Source: CAWKGC01 sp963849005 (GTDB lineage Bacteria > Pseudomonadota > Gammaproteobacteria > Burkholderiales > Usitatibacteraceae). Taken from it: DNA of 64,000 bases. Every line of letters starts with the position of its first letter. Position 1 is the stretch's first letter. Location of the stretch: contig CAWKGC010000021.1 of NCBI GenBank assembly GCA_963849005.1, positions 62,001 to 126,000 of the forward strand. The letters are read 5' to 3'. A program made the position numbers and the translations under genes. This document shows, one piece after another, positions 8,263 through 17,053 of the stretch. Under the pieces are notes generated by a model, which was not told the origin of the DNA, made no database searches, and saw only the letters and a list, made by a program, of their open reading frames with translations.

Positions 8263-9423
8263 GGCGTAGCAGCGCAGGCGGCGCGAGAACTGCATCAGCG
8301 GCTCGATGTCGCTTGATTCAGCGCGCTTGCACCAGTCGTCGAGTTGCTTGACCAGTTGCTCGGTGGAGAGCGTGGAACGCTGCCACAACGCGGAGAGTTC
8401 CTTGCGCATCGTGTGCGTCTTCGCCAGCACCGGCGAGGATTCGATGGCGCGGTCAACCGCAGCGCGCTGCGCCGCGCCCAGCTTGTCGGTGTCGGTATGC
8501 ATCCAGGAGCGCACCTTGCGCGCCATGGCGGAGTCGCTGAACTGGATCTTCGCCACTTCCGCCTGCGTCGTTGCCCTGAGCGACTTGGCGTACTTGGCCA
8601 GCACTTCGTAGCGGTGCTGTATGACCGCCTGCAATGTCTGCGCGTCGATCTCCAGCTTGGACGGGTCGAGCCTCACGTTGCCCGCCGTGCGGCGCGCTTC
8701 GGCAAGCCCGAGCGCCGAAAGCATCCGGATGTACATCCAGCCGAGGTCGAACTCGTAGGCGCGGATCGAGAACTTGGCCGAGGTCGGGTAGGCATGGTGG
8801 TTGTTGTGCAGTTCCTCGCCGCCGATCCACACGCCCCAGGGCGTGATGTTGCGGCTGGCATCCTCGGTCTGGAAATTGCGGTAGCCCCAGAAGTGGCCGA
8901 TGCCGTTGATGACGCCGGCGGCCCAGAACGGGATCCACGCCATCTGGATGCCGAACATCAGCGCGCCGGGCACCACGCCGAAGAGCGCGATGTCGATCGC
9001 GGCCATGAGGACGATGCCCCATTTCTGGTGGGGCGTGTAGAGGTTGCGCTCGAGCCAGTCGTCCGGCGTGTTGTGGCCGTACTTCTCGATGGTCTCGGCG
9101 TTGCGCGATTCCCTGACGTACAGGACCACGCCACCGAACAGGATCTTGTTGATGCCGTGGATCTGCGGGCTGTGCGGATCGTCGACCGTCTCGCACTTGG
9201 CGTGGTGCTTGCGGTGGATCGCCGTCCACTCCTTGGTGACCATGCCGGTGGTGAGCCACAGCCAGAGGCGGAAGAAGTGGTTCACCGCCGGGTGCATTTC
9301 GAGCGCGCGATGCGCCTGCGCGCGGTGCAGGTAGAGCGTCACCGCGGCGATGGTGATCTGGACGAGCACGAGCAGGGCAAGCAGATCGCCCCACCATGGA
9401 AGGTTCAGGATCCCTGTGAACAT
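8257..9423 (-). CDS. Acyl-CoA/acyl-lipid delta-9-type fatty acid desaturase
   Basis: 388 residues of an integral-membrane di-iron desaturase. The three histidine boxes are clear: HRAQAH, HRKHH and HNNHH (in EELHNNHHAYPTSAKFS). Hydrophobic segments include LLALLVLVQITIAAVTLYLH and WGIVLMAAIDIALFGVVPGA. The catalytic domain ends around residue 250; the remaining tail of about 130 residues (alpha-helical, LRATTQAEVAKIQF...) is also found in other betaproteobacterial desaturases of this length. Expected reaction: O2-dependent insertion of a cis double bond into a saturated acyl chain for membrane fluidity. It is intact and clean, unlike its neighbours. Confidence 0.92.
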   Translation of the reverse strand: MFTGILNLPWWGDLLALLVLVQITIAAVTLYLHRAQAHRALEMHPAVNHFFRLWLWLTTGMVTKEWTAIHRKHHAKCETVDDPHSPQIHGINKILFGGVVLYVRESRNAETIEKYGHNTPDDWLERNLYTPHQKWGIVLMAAIDIALFGVVPGALMFGIQMAWIPFWAAGVINGIGHFWGYRNFQTEDASRNITPWGVWIGGEELHNNHHAYPTSAKFSIRAYEFDLGWMYIRMLSALGLAEARRTAGNVRLDPSKLEIDAQTLQAVIQHRYEVLAKYAKSLRATTQAEVAKIQFSDSAMARKVRSWMHTDTDKLGAAQRAAVDRAIESSPVLAKTHTMRKELSALWQRSTLSTEQLVKQLDDWCKRAESSDIEPLMQFSRRLRCYAA

Positions 9424-9556
9424 TGAGCGCCTTTCAGATGGCCGCGACGATCGTCGTCCCGTCGGTGGCCGTGTTGTCGAATCAAGCCCGCCATTTTACC
9501 CGGTTCCGCCCCGCCCACGGGGTTACAACAGTAACTCTTTGAAATACATAGATGTT

Positions 9557-10832
9557 TCAGCCGGGGATTGCAGCGTCGCCCAATATCCTTACATCGCGCT
9601 TCGGGAAGGGGATTTCAATGCCTGCGGCGCGGAAGCCCGCAATGATGTCGAGGTAGATCTCGCTCCTGAGCAGCGCCTGCCCCTGGTCGGCATCGCCGAT
9701 CCAGAGGTTCAACTCGATCTCGATGCCGTTGTCGCCGAGCCTGGAGACCACCGCCGAGGGCGCGGGATCGGCCAGCACGCGCGGGTGCTTCTTCGCCGCC
9801 GCGACCAGGATCGCGAGCGCAGGCGGCAGGTCGGTCGAATAGCCGACGCTCAGCGGGATCCTCACCAGCACGCGCCGCTCGGTGAACGAGAGGTTGCTCA
9901 CGATGTTGGCCACCAGCAAGTCGTTGGGAACGATCGCCTCGGTGCCGTCGAGCGACTTGATCACCGTATAGCGGGCGTAGATGCCGGTGACCACGCCCTG
10001 GCGGTTCTCGAGGGCGACCAGGTCGCCGATGCGGATCGAGCGGTCGAGCAGGATGATGAAGCCGCTCACGTAGTTGCTGACGCGATCTTCTGCAGGCCGA
10101 GGCCGAGGCCGACGCCGAGCGCGCCGGCGAAGACCGACAGCGCGGTGATGTCGATGCCCACCAGCGGCAGCGCGATCAGGACCGCGAGCACGATGGCCAC
10201 CGCCCGCGTGAGCTTGGCCAGGATCACGCGCAGCGACAGTTCGACCGTTTCGGCGTTGAGGAGCCGTCCCTCGAGCAGTTTCGAAAGCCACATCGACACC
10301 GAAAGCGTGATGGCCACCGCGACCACGCCCTGCAGCGTCTGCAGGAGGGAGATCCGGCTCTTGCCCAGCGGGATCGCGACCGAATCGAGCGCCGCCTCGA
10401 TCTCGGGCAGCAATCCCGTCAGGTGCAGCACCACGCCGATCCAGATCACGTAAGTGATGACGCGCTCGAACGCTCGTCAGGATGGCGCCGTGCGGAAGGA
10501 TCGAGCGAAGCACGTGGACGGCGGTGCGGATGACCGCGAATGCGGCCAGCAGGACCAGCGCGAAATCGAGCATCGGCACGTGCTGGAAGCGGCGCAGCAA
10601 CGCGGCCGCGCCGCCAGATCAGCAGCAGCGAGACGAGCGGGAAGGCGACGTGGTAGAGGCCCATTTCGCCGAACTTCCAGCGCCCGGCCTTCGCCACGTG
10701 ACCGCGCAGCATGCGCCCGAGCAGCCAGCCGGCGACGAGGCCGAAGGCCAGCACGGCAAGCTCGCGCCGCCCCTCGCCGGTCGTGAAGAGGTAGGTCAGC
10801 AACTCGCCTCGGAAGAATTCGAAATGATCCAT
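9557..10832 (-). CDS. Mechanosensitive ion channel (MscS family), three frame breaks
   Basis: Start ATG at 10832 (MDHFEFFRGELLTYLF), then several membrane helices split over three frames (breaks near 10610, 10480 and 10080), including VAVAITLSVSMWLSKLLEG, LTRAVAIVLAVLIALPLVG and the pore-helix-like FAGALGVGLGLGLQKIAS. The soluble MscS beta domain follows in the last frame: SIRIGDLVAL, GVVTGIYARYTVIKSLDGTE, IVPNDLLVANIVSNLS. About 425 residues if the frames are joined. It should act as a tension-gated inner-membrane channel. It begins six bases after the PLD gene stop, so it is probably the last gene of the purM-led unit. Confidence 0.85.
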
Positions 10833-10838
10833 GGCCCG

Positions 10839-11381
10839 CTATTGTAGCCGCGAAGACTCGCGCCGATGGCGCTCGAAGTTGGCGACGAAGCGCCCGGCGA
10901 GCGCGGCATTGCCCGAGAGCACCACGACGTTCTCGGCGTTCTTCGACTGCGCCGCGTGCGTGAAGTTGTAGCTGCCGGTGATCACGGTAAGCTCGTCGAT
11001 GACGATCACCTTGTTGTGCGATGCCGCCATCCGGTCGTTCATCCAGATGCGCGCGCCGGCGCGCTCGAGGTCCTTCAGCACCGGCAGCCCCCCGGCCTCG
11101 TGCTGCTTCGCGTCGGCGACGATGTCCACCGCCACGCCGCGCTCCCTCGCCGCGACAAGGGCGCGGGCGATGCCCTTGTGGGTGAAGAGGTAGGCCTGCA
11201 TGCGCACGCTTTCGCGAGCGCCGTCGAGATGGCGGACGATCAGCTTCGCGATGTCGTCGCCGGGAGTGAAGGCGACTTCGACCTCCGCGCTTCCGAGGGG
11301 CGGGCGTTCGTGCGGCGCGACGTTCGCCGCAAAGGCAGGCAGCGCAAGCAGCGCCGCGAGCACCGCGGGCGAGAGCCTCAC
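10839..11381 (-). CDS. Secreted phospholipase D-like protein, single HKD motif
   Basis: 180 residues from a GTG start at 11381, whose GTGA overlaps the rsmB stop. A signal peptide (LSPAVLAALLALPAFAAN) precedes one PLD domain. The catalytic motif is HNKVIVID (HxK(x)4D) followed by GSYNFTHAAQSKNAENVVV, typical of the PLDc_2/Nuc-like nucleases that act as dimers. It is therefore more likely a periplasmic nuclease or phosphodiesterase than a lipase. Upstream in-frame codons have no signal-peptide character, so the GTG is preferred. Confidence 0.85.
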   Translation of the reverse strand: MRLSPAVLAALLALPAFAANVAPHERPPLGSAEVEVAFTPGDDIAKLIVRHLDGARESVRMQAYLFTHKGIARALVAARERGVAVDIVADAKQHEAGGLPVLKDLERAGARIWMNDRMAASHNKVIVIDELTVITGSYNFTHAAQSKNAENVVVLSGNAALAGRFVANFERHRRESSRLQ

Positions 11382-12645
11382 TTGCGCCGCTCGAGCACCG
11401 CGGCGAAAAAGCCGTCCGTGTCGTGCACGTGCGGCAACAGGCGCAGGAACTCTTCGCACCCCGGCGCCGCGATCTTCAGGCGCGCCAGCACTTCGCCGCA
11501 CGGCACGCGGGCGAAGTCGGGATGCGCCGCAAGGAAGGCCGCGACGATGTTCTCGTTTTCCTCGGCGAGCAGGCTGCAGGTGCGCGTAGACCAGCCGTCC
11601 GCCCGGTTTCAGCAGCCGCGCCGCGCCGGCAAGGATCGCGGCCTGCTTGCTGCGTTCAGCTCGGCGACGCTCTGCCGCGGTCTGGCGCCACTTGAGGTCG
11701 GGATTGCGGCGCAGCGTTCCGAGTCCGCGTGCAGGGCGCGTCGACCAGCACGCGGTCGATCTTGCCGCGCAGGCGCTTCACCCGCGTGTCGTTCTCGCGC
11801 GGCGATGCGCTGCGGGTGCACGTTGGACAGCCCCGAGCGCTTCAGCGCGCGGCCCGAGGTTCGCCAGCCGCTTCTCGGAAACGTCGAAGGCATACACGCG
11901 GCCCTGCGAATTCATCAGCGCGCCGAGCTCAGCGTCTTGCCGCCCGCGCCGGCGCAGAAGTCGACCACCATGTCGTTGCGCTTGGGCGCCAGCAGCAGGC
12001 CGAGGACCTGGCTGCCCTCGTCCTGCACCTCGACCGTGCCGTCGAGATAGAGGGGGTGCGTGTTGCAGCGCGATTTTTTCCTTCAGGCGGATGCCCAGCG
12101 GCGAATAGCGCGTCGGGCCTCGCGGCGATGCCTTCGGCTTGAGGCGCTCCAGAACCTCGTCGCGCCGGGCGCGCATGCGTGTTCACGCGCAGGTCGAGCG
12201 GCGCGCTTTGCTGCAGCGCGCGCGTGAGCGACAGCAGGTCCTTCTCGGAGTACTGCGCGCGCAGTCGCGACAGCACCCAGTCGGGGAGGTCGGCCCTCGT
12301 TTCGAAGGGCAGGGACTCGAAGTTCAGCTTCTTCAATTCCACGAGCCAGTCGAATTCCTCCTGGGTGACGAGGTGCTGGATGTGGTTGATGCCCACGCCC
12401 GCAATCTTCACCAGCGCCGCGAGCGCGAGTTCGCGTGGGGCCGCCGCGGGCGTGATCGCCTCCAGCGTGCGCCGGCGGCGCAGCACGGCGTAGATGGTGT
12501 CGGCGATGAGCGCGCGGTCGCGCCCGCCGAGGTTGCGGTTGTCGCGGAAGTACTGCTTGAGCGTCGCGTCGGCCGGCGAGCGCAGCGTCAGCACGATGGT
12601 GAGCGCGTGAACGAGCGCGTCGAACTGCGGAGCGGTGTAGTTCAT
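11378..12645 (-). CDS. RsmB/NOP-family rRNA (cytosine-C5) methyltransferase, multiple frameshifts
   Basis: Start ATG at 12645 (MNYTAPQFDALVHAL). An N-terminal helical region (NLGGRDRALIADTIYAVLRR) is followed by DLPDWVLSRL and SAPLDLRVNT, the usual entry to the SAM domain. After that the protein continues in alternating frames: YSPLGIRL, then a SAM-binding part DMVVDFCAGAGGKT, ALMNSQGRVYAFDVSEKRL, DRVLVDAPCTRT (motif IV with the TC/PC catalytic Cys), and LLKPGGRLVYATCSLLAEEN with the second conserved Cys. At least five breaks lie between 12180 and 11590. It follows DUF3108 by 39 bases. Which rRNA cytosine it modifies cannot be decided here. Confidence 0.85.
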
Positions 12646-12684
12646 GTCATGGCCTTTGCGGATCCCCGCAGGCAGGCGGGCGCG

Positions 12685-13740
12685 TCAGCGCCCGGTGATC
12701 CTGACGGCGTTCTGTTCGACGACGAGACGGTTGCGGGCGACCGGGAAGCGCATCTTCACCGGGAGATAGTGATGGTCGAGGCTCAGCCAGACGTCGACCT
12801 GCTCGACCTTTTCCTTGCCGACATGGCGCAGGTGCAGGGCACGCAGCTTGCCCATGGGAACCTCGATGTCCTCCACGCCGAGCACGTCGAGGTGGAAGTT
12901 GTAGAGGCGCCGCTGGGTGAACACGCGCAGGTCGAAGGGCTTGTCCGGCGGCGGGGCGTGCGCCAGCTGGAAGATCATCGTCAGCCAGTCGACGGTGTTG
13001 TCGGTGAGGGCGCCGGTCTTGCGCTCGGAGCCCTTGATGAAGGTGACCTCGCGCTTCTGCCAGTCGAAGGCGAGCCCCTCGTCGGGCGAGCTGCCGCGTT
13101 TTTCGAGGAACTCGGCGGGCTTCAGGCCCTCGTCGGTCACTTCGCCGCGGCTTTCCTGCACGATGCTGCCCTCGAGGAACAGCGTGAAGAAGCCGACTGC
13201 TTCCATGGTTCCCCTGATGGCGTATTGGTTGCCGTCGCGGGACCAGGCGTATTGCGCGCGGCCATCGGCGAAGGCGCTCTTCAGGTCGTATTCGATCGTG
13301 ACGCGCTCGGGAAGCGCGGCGACGTCGAATTTGGGCGGTGCGAGCCTCGGCGTGACCGAGGTGGGTTCGGCCAGCGCGATCTTTTCCGGTTCGGAGGGCG
13401 CTTGCGTTTCCGCGGCCTTCGCAGGCGGCGTCTCCGGGATCAGCACGGGCTCGGCCAGTTGCGGCAGCGCCGCGCCGGTCTCCAGCATGGCGATCGGGGA
13501 CTCCGGGGCCGCGGGGCGCGCGCGCGCGCGTTTCACGGGCGGCGCGGCAGGAGCGGGTGCCGCGCTTTCCACGGATGCGGCGGGCGCCAGCCGCGCATCG
13601 AACCGGACCGGCTCGTTGTCGACGAAGGGATGGGCCCAGTCCGGGCCGCCCACCAGGATTGCCGCGTGGGCGACCAGCGAGATGCACAGCGCCACCGCGA
13701 GAACGCGGTTGCGGGCCAGCATTTCGCGAACGCGGCTCAT
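12685..13740 (-). CDS. DUF3108 protein with TonB-like N-terminus
   Basis: 351 residues. The N-terminus has a single signal anchor (VLAVALCISLVAHAAILVGG) like those of TonB-type proteins, then a Pro/Ala-rich periplasmic linker (about residues 45-130), then a DUF3108 domain: VTIEYDLKSAFADGRAQYAW, GTMEAVGFFTLFLEGSIVQ, VDWLTMIFQLAH, MRFPVARNRLVVEQNAVRI. DUF3108 proteins are periplasmic and of unknown function. Its ATG overlaps the stop of the second DUF3108 gene (ATGA, 13737-13740), so the two are coupled. It is probably the longer of two paralogues made by tandem duplication. Confidence 0.85.
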   Translation of the reverse strand: MSRVREMLARNRVLAVALCISLVAHAAILVGGPDWAHPFVDNEPVRFDARLAPAASVESAAPAPAAPPVKRARARPAAPESPIAMLETGAALPQLAEPVLIPETPPAKAAETQAPSEPEKIALAEPTSVTPRLAPPKFDVAALPERVTIEYDLKSAFADGRAQYAWSRDGNQYAIRGTMEAVGFFTLFLEGSIVQESRGEVTDEGLKPAEFLEKRGSSPDEGLAFDWQKREVTFIKGSERKTGALTDNTVDWLTMIFQLAHAPPPDKPFDLRVFTQRRLYNFHLDVLGVEDIEVPMGKLRALHLRHVGKEKVEQVDVWLSLDHHYLPVKMRFPVARNRLVVEQNAVRITGR

Positions 13741-14426
13741 CGGGTCTTCAACTCGACAATGGTCTGGTCGAGGATGGTGCCGTCGGCATTCTGGAACCAG
13801 ATGCGGATCGGCACGTTGCCCATGTCCTTCGCCAGCCAGATTTGCGCCTTGTCCTCGCGGTCGCTGGCGCGGATCCGCTCGAGGTGCACGGTCTCGAAGG
13901 TGCCCGCCGGGGTCTTCAGCACCGGTTCGCCGGCCTTGCGGAAGTGGAATGCCTCGAGCTTGCGCCCGCCGCTCATCTCCACCTTGTAGCCGTCGGGCCG
14001 GGCCACCCACATGAACTGGTAGAGGAAGGAAAGGCGGTCAAGCGCACCGCGGGAGAGCGGTTCCGTCTCCTCCTTCCCCGCGCGCTTCGTCCTCAGGACC
14101 ATCTTCGCCCAGTCGAAAGTGAGGCGGACCGAGTCGTTGGGGTTGGTGCGCAGGTCCTCGTACACGAGAGGCTGGAGCCCGGAGGCGCCGAACTTGCCTT
14201 CGGCGGCCATCACCACCTTGTCCTGCACGAACATCTTCAGCCCGCCGGAGGCGACCGAGGTGCTGTCGATCCGGTAGGTTTCGCCCTTGCGCTCGAACTT
14301 CTCGGTGACATAGGCGATCAGGATCCCGTTCTTGAAGATCTTGTACTCGGCCTCGACCACGGATGGCGCGGCCAGCGCGGGCAGCGCGGCAACCAGGGCG
14401 GAAAGCAGGGCGAGGAGTCTTTTCAT
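13737..14426 (-). CDS. Secreted DUF3108 protein
   Basis: 229 residues with a cleavable signal peptide (MKRLLALLSALVAALPALA) and a DUF3108 domain: AEYKIFKNGILIAYVTEKFE, VYEDLRTNPNDSVRL, LDRLSFLYQFMWVARPDG, and a C-terminal IRIWFQNADGTILDQTIVEL. Unlike its downstream paralogue it has no TonB-like anchor. Start ATG 14426 overlaps the purN stop (ATGA). The purM-purN-DUF3108-DUF3108 order is recurrent in betaproteobacteria; no link to purine synthesis is known. Confidence 0.87.
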   Translation of the reverse strand: MKRLLALLSALVAALPALAAPSVVEAEYKIFKNGILIAYVTEKFERKGETYRIDSTSVASGGLKMFVQDKVVMAAEGKFGASGLQPLVYEDLRTNPNDSVRLTFDWAKMVLRTKRAGKEETEPLSRGALDRLSFLYQFMWVARPDGYKVEMSGGRKLEAFHFRKAGEPVLKTPAGTFETVHLERIRASDREDKAQIWLAKDMGNVPIRIWFQNADGTILDQTIVELKTR

Positions 14427-15061
14427 GGCAGTCGTGGCGCGACGAGGCTGTCTGTAGCAACGCCCGAGCCCCTCACCTGGACGACATCGCCCGGATGAAA
14501 CTCGACCCGCCCCTCGGCCATCCAGCGCACCGCCTGCGGATAAATGCGGTGCTCCTGCGCGAGGACGCGATCGGCAAGGGCCGCTTCGGTGTCCCCGGCC
14601 AGCACCGGGACGGCGGCCTGCAGGAGGATCGGCCCATGGTCCAGCGCCGGCGTCACGAAGTGAACTGTGGCTCCGTGCAGCTTCACGCCCGCCTCGAGCG
14701 CGCGGCGATGGGTGTGGAGACCCGGGAACAAGGGCAGCAGCGAAGGGTGGATGTTCAGCATGCGCTTCGGGTAGCGCTTGACGAAGCCCTCGGTGAGGAT
14801 GCGCATGAAGCCCGCCAGCAACACCAGGTCGGGCGCGAAGGCATCGATCGCCTTCGCGAGCTCCCCGTCGAAGGCCTCGCGGGAGGCGAACGCGGCATGG
14901 TCCACCACCCGGGTGGCGATGCCCCTGGACTTCGCCCATTCGAGCCCGGCGGCGTCGGGCCGGTTGGCGATCACCGCGCGCATCTCGACCGGAAGACCGG
15001 CTTCGACCAGCGCGCGCATGTTGCTGCCACGGCCGGAGATCAGGATGACGGCGGAGGCCAT
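14423..15061 (-). CDS. purN: Phosphoribosylglycinamide formyltransferase 1
   Basis: 212 residues. PurN transfers a formyl group from 10-formyl-THF to GAR, the third step of purine synthesis. Signatures are ILISGRGSNMRAL, LAGFMRIL, the catalytic Asn-His in NIHPSLLPLFPGLHTHRRAL, GATVHFVTPALDHGPIL (with the conserved Asp) and EHRIYPQAVRW. It follows purM by 27 bases. Confidence 0.97.
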   Translation of the reverse strand: MASAVILISGRGSNMRALVEAGLPVEMRAVIANRPDAAGLEWAKSRGIATRVVDHAAFASREAFDGELAKAIDAFAPDLVLLAGFMRILTEGFVKRYPKRMLNIHPSLLPLFPGLHTHRRALEAGVKLHGATVHFVTPALDHGPILLQAAVPVLAGDTEAALADRVLAQEHRIYPQAVRWMAEGRVEFHPGDVVQVRGSGVATDSLVAPRLP

Positions 15062-15088
15062 GGGGATTTTCGCCGCGGGGCGGCGGGC

Positions 15089-16117
15089 TCAGGCCACCAC
15101 GGTTTGCGGCGCGCCGGCAGCGCGCTCGACGATGGCGCCGATCTCGAAGGCCTGCTCGCCCTCCGCGCGCAGCAGCTCGATCGCGCGCTGCGCATCATCG
15201 CGGGCAACCACCAGCGCCATGCCGATGCCGCAGTTGAAGGTGCGATGCATTTCCGCCGGCGGGATGTTGCCCGAGCGCTGCAGCCAGTCGAACACCGGCG
15301 GCGTGGGCCAGCTTCCCTTCACGAGCGCGGCACTGGTGTTCTCCGGCAGCACGCGAGGCACGTTCTCCACCAGCCCGCCGCCGGTGATGTGCGCCATGCC
15401 CTTCACTTTCACGGATTGCAGCAGCTTCAGCACCGGCTTCACGTAGATGCGCGTGGGCGCCATCAGGGTGTGGCCGAGGGAGCGGCCGTGGAACGGCGCA
15501 TCGAGGTCCGCGCCGCTCAATTCCAGCACCTTGCGCACCAGCGAATAGCCGTTGGAGTGCAGGCCGCTCGAGGCCAGCCCGACCACCGCATCGCCCGGGC
15601 GGATGGTGCTGCCGTCGATGATGTTTTCCTTTTCCACCAGCCCGACTGCGAAGCCCGCGAGGTCGTACTCGCCCGGGTCGTACATGCCGGGCATCTCCGC
15701 GGTCTCCCCGCCGATCAGCGAGCAGCCCGCCTGCTCGCAGCCGAGCGCGATGCCTTTCACAACGTCGGCCGCGGTGTCCACGGTCAATTTCCCCGTGGCG
15801 AAGTAATCGAGGAAGAAGATCGGCTCGGCGCCGAGCACGAGGATGTCGTTCACGCTCATCGCCACGAGGTCGATGCCGATGGTGTCGTGCAGGTCCATGC
15901 GGAAGGCGAGCTTGAGTTTCGTGCCGACGCCGTCCGTTCCCGACACCATGACCGGGTTCCTGAACTTCTTCGACACCTCGACCAGCGCGCCGAAGCCGCC
16001 GATGCCGCCCAGCACCTCGGGGCGCAGCGTCTTCTTCGCGAAGGGCTTGATGCGCTCGACGAGCGCGTCTCCCGCTTCGATATCGACGCCGGCATCGCGG
16101 TAGGTAAGTGTGGCCAT
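15089..16117 (-). CDS. purM: Phosphoribosylformylglycinamidine cyclo-ligase
   Basis: 342 residues, normal for AIR synthetase, which closes FGAM to AIR using ATP (fifth step of purine synthesis). Diagnostic blocks: ATLTYRDAGVDIEAGDALV, MVSGTDGVGTKLKLAF, DLVAMSVNDILVLGAEPIFF, LIGGETAEMPGMY, LASSGLHSNGYSL, AHITGGGLVENVPRVLP and FNCGIGMALVV. It heads a same-strand run that reaches mscS at 9.6 kb with very small gaps. Confidence 0.98.
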   Translation of the reverse strand: MATLTYRDAGVDIEAGDALVERIKPFAKKTLRPEVLGGIGGFGALVEVSKKFRNPVMVSGTDGVGTKLKLAFRMDLHDTIGIDLVAMSVNDILVLGAEPIFFLDYFATGKLTVDTAADVVKGIALGCEQAGCSLIGGETAEMPGMYDPGEYDLAGFAVGLVEKENIIDGSTIRPGDAVVGLASSGLHSNGYSLVRKVLELSGADLDAPFHGRSLGHTLMAPTRIYVKPVLKLLQSVKVKGMAHITGGGLVENVPRVLPENTSAALVKGSWPTPPVFDWLQRSGNIPPAEMHRTFNCGIGMALVVARDDAQRAIELLRAEGEQAFEIGAIVERAAGAPQTVVA

Positions 16118-16284
16118 GGGGAAGGGGCAGGCGCCAAATGGCGCGGAAAAGGGAAATTTTACCGCATTCGCCCTTCAGGCCCGGCGAAAACGGCTGAAAG
16201 GTTGCCGCGGGCTTCCCGACAAAGGCTGCAGAAGCGCGATCGACGTGCTTCCCCCCAACCCATCAAGCAAAAGGAGAGTTGAAT

Positions 16285-16560
16285 ATGAAAGCTGTTTCCA
16301 AGGCCCTGTTGGGCACCGTGTTCGCGCTTGGCCTGTCGGCCACCCAGCCCGCTTTCGCCCAGCAGTCCGAGGCCGGCCCCGGCGCCAACGTCTTCCAGAA
16401 GATGATGGACATGAACAAGGACGGCATGGTGTCGAAGACCGAAGCGATGGAGATGTTCGGCAAGATGTTCGACAAGGCCGACACTTCGAAGAAGGGCATG
16501 CTCACCAAGGAGCAGGCCGAGAACCTGTACAAGATGCTGACCCAGGAAAGCAAGGGCTGA
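16285..16560 (+). CDS. Small secreted EF-hand protein
   Basis: 91 residues. AGGAG lies nine bases before the ATG at 16285, which is preferred over an in-frame TTG six bases upstream. Signal peptide residues 1-25 (cleavage after AFA, before QQSEA). One canonical EF-hand loop, DMNKDGMVSKTE, runs from residue 42 to 53 with ligands at positions 1, 3, 5 and 12. A second loop (DTSKKGMLTKEQ) has lost acidic ligands and probably does not bind Ca2+. It is likely a periplasmic Ca-responsive or structural protein of unknown partner. Confidence 0.85.
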   Translation: MKAVSKALLGTVFALGLSATQPAFAQQSEAGPGANVFQKMMDMNKDGMVSKTEAMEMFGKMFDKADTSKKGMLTKEQAENLYKMLTQESKG

Positions 16561-16641
16561 TTCGCCATCAAGCATGTCCCGGGGTCGGGCGCGAGCCTGC
16601 CCCCGAATTGACGGGATGACCTTCGGCGCGAGGGTCTGCCG

Positions 16642-16878
16642 AAGCGAGCCCCGGCGAAGCCCTCCCTTTCGACCCGGCGCCATCACGGTTGCTGCGACCG
16701 AGTTGCCGCCTTCGTGAATCAGGCGACTTTTCTGTAGCGACGCTTTTCTTTGCGGGAGGGTCGCGCCTCTCGAAAGGGAGGGCTCCACCGAGGCTCGCAT
16801 GGGCATCGCTGCGCGTGGCGCGAAGCGCCTGCTCCTTACGCGCAGGCGGGGGCGGGGCGGAACCCTTTGAGAGGCGCA
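16642..16878. repeat. Nested imperfect inverted repeats
   Basis: The segment 16642-16672 is matched in reverse complement by 16770-16799. The shared core is AGCCCTCCCTTTCGA versus TCGAAAGGGAGGGCT, and the arms match over about 30 bases with roughly five mismatches. The second arm also pairs the other way: GCGCCTCTCGAAAGGG (16764-16779) has its near-complement CCCTTTGAGAGGCGC at 16864-16878, one base short. One arm can therefore pair with either of two partners. No transposase is present; it could be a degenerate MITE or REP cluster. Confidence 0.65.
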
Positions 16879-16976
16879 TCGCCAATGCAATTCTTCGCGA
16901 TGCTGCATTCAGCCGGCCGATCCACGAGGCCAGCAGCGCGGTACAAAGAATCATGTCGGCGCCGGGTCGAAGGGAA

Positions 16977-17051
16977 CCTGCCTCCGCCACCGCCCCTGCC
17001 TCCGCCAGCGCTCCGCCACCGCTCCTGCCTCCGCCACCGCCCCTGCCTACG
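16977..17051. repeat. Short GC-rich tandem repeat next to the nadA 3' end
   Basis: Units of the type CCTGCCTCCGCCACCGCC recur about four times, some truncated, ending two bases before the nadA stop codon (17054-17056 on the minus strand). On the nadA strand they read as GGCGGTGGCGGAGGCAGG units just after the stop. No coding or terminator role is evident. Confidence 0.7.
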
Positions 17052-17053
17052 CG

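Larger units (their letters stand above)
16561..17053. other. Gene-poor spacer between the EF-hand gene and nadA, holding inverted and tandem repeats
   Basis: About 490 bases with no convincing gene. Open frames across it have no signal peptide, no ribosome site and Arg/Pro/Ala-rich shadow composition. Instead it contains a three-armed set of inverted repeats (16642-16878) and a short tandem repeat (16977-17051), each listed separately. Confidence 0.7.
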
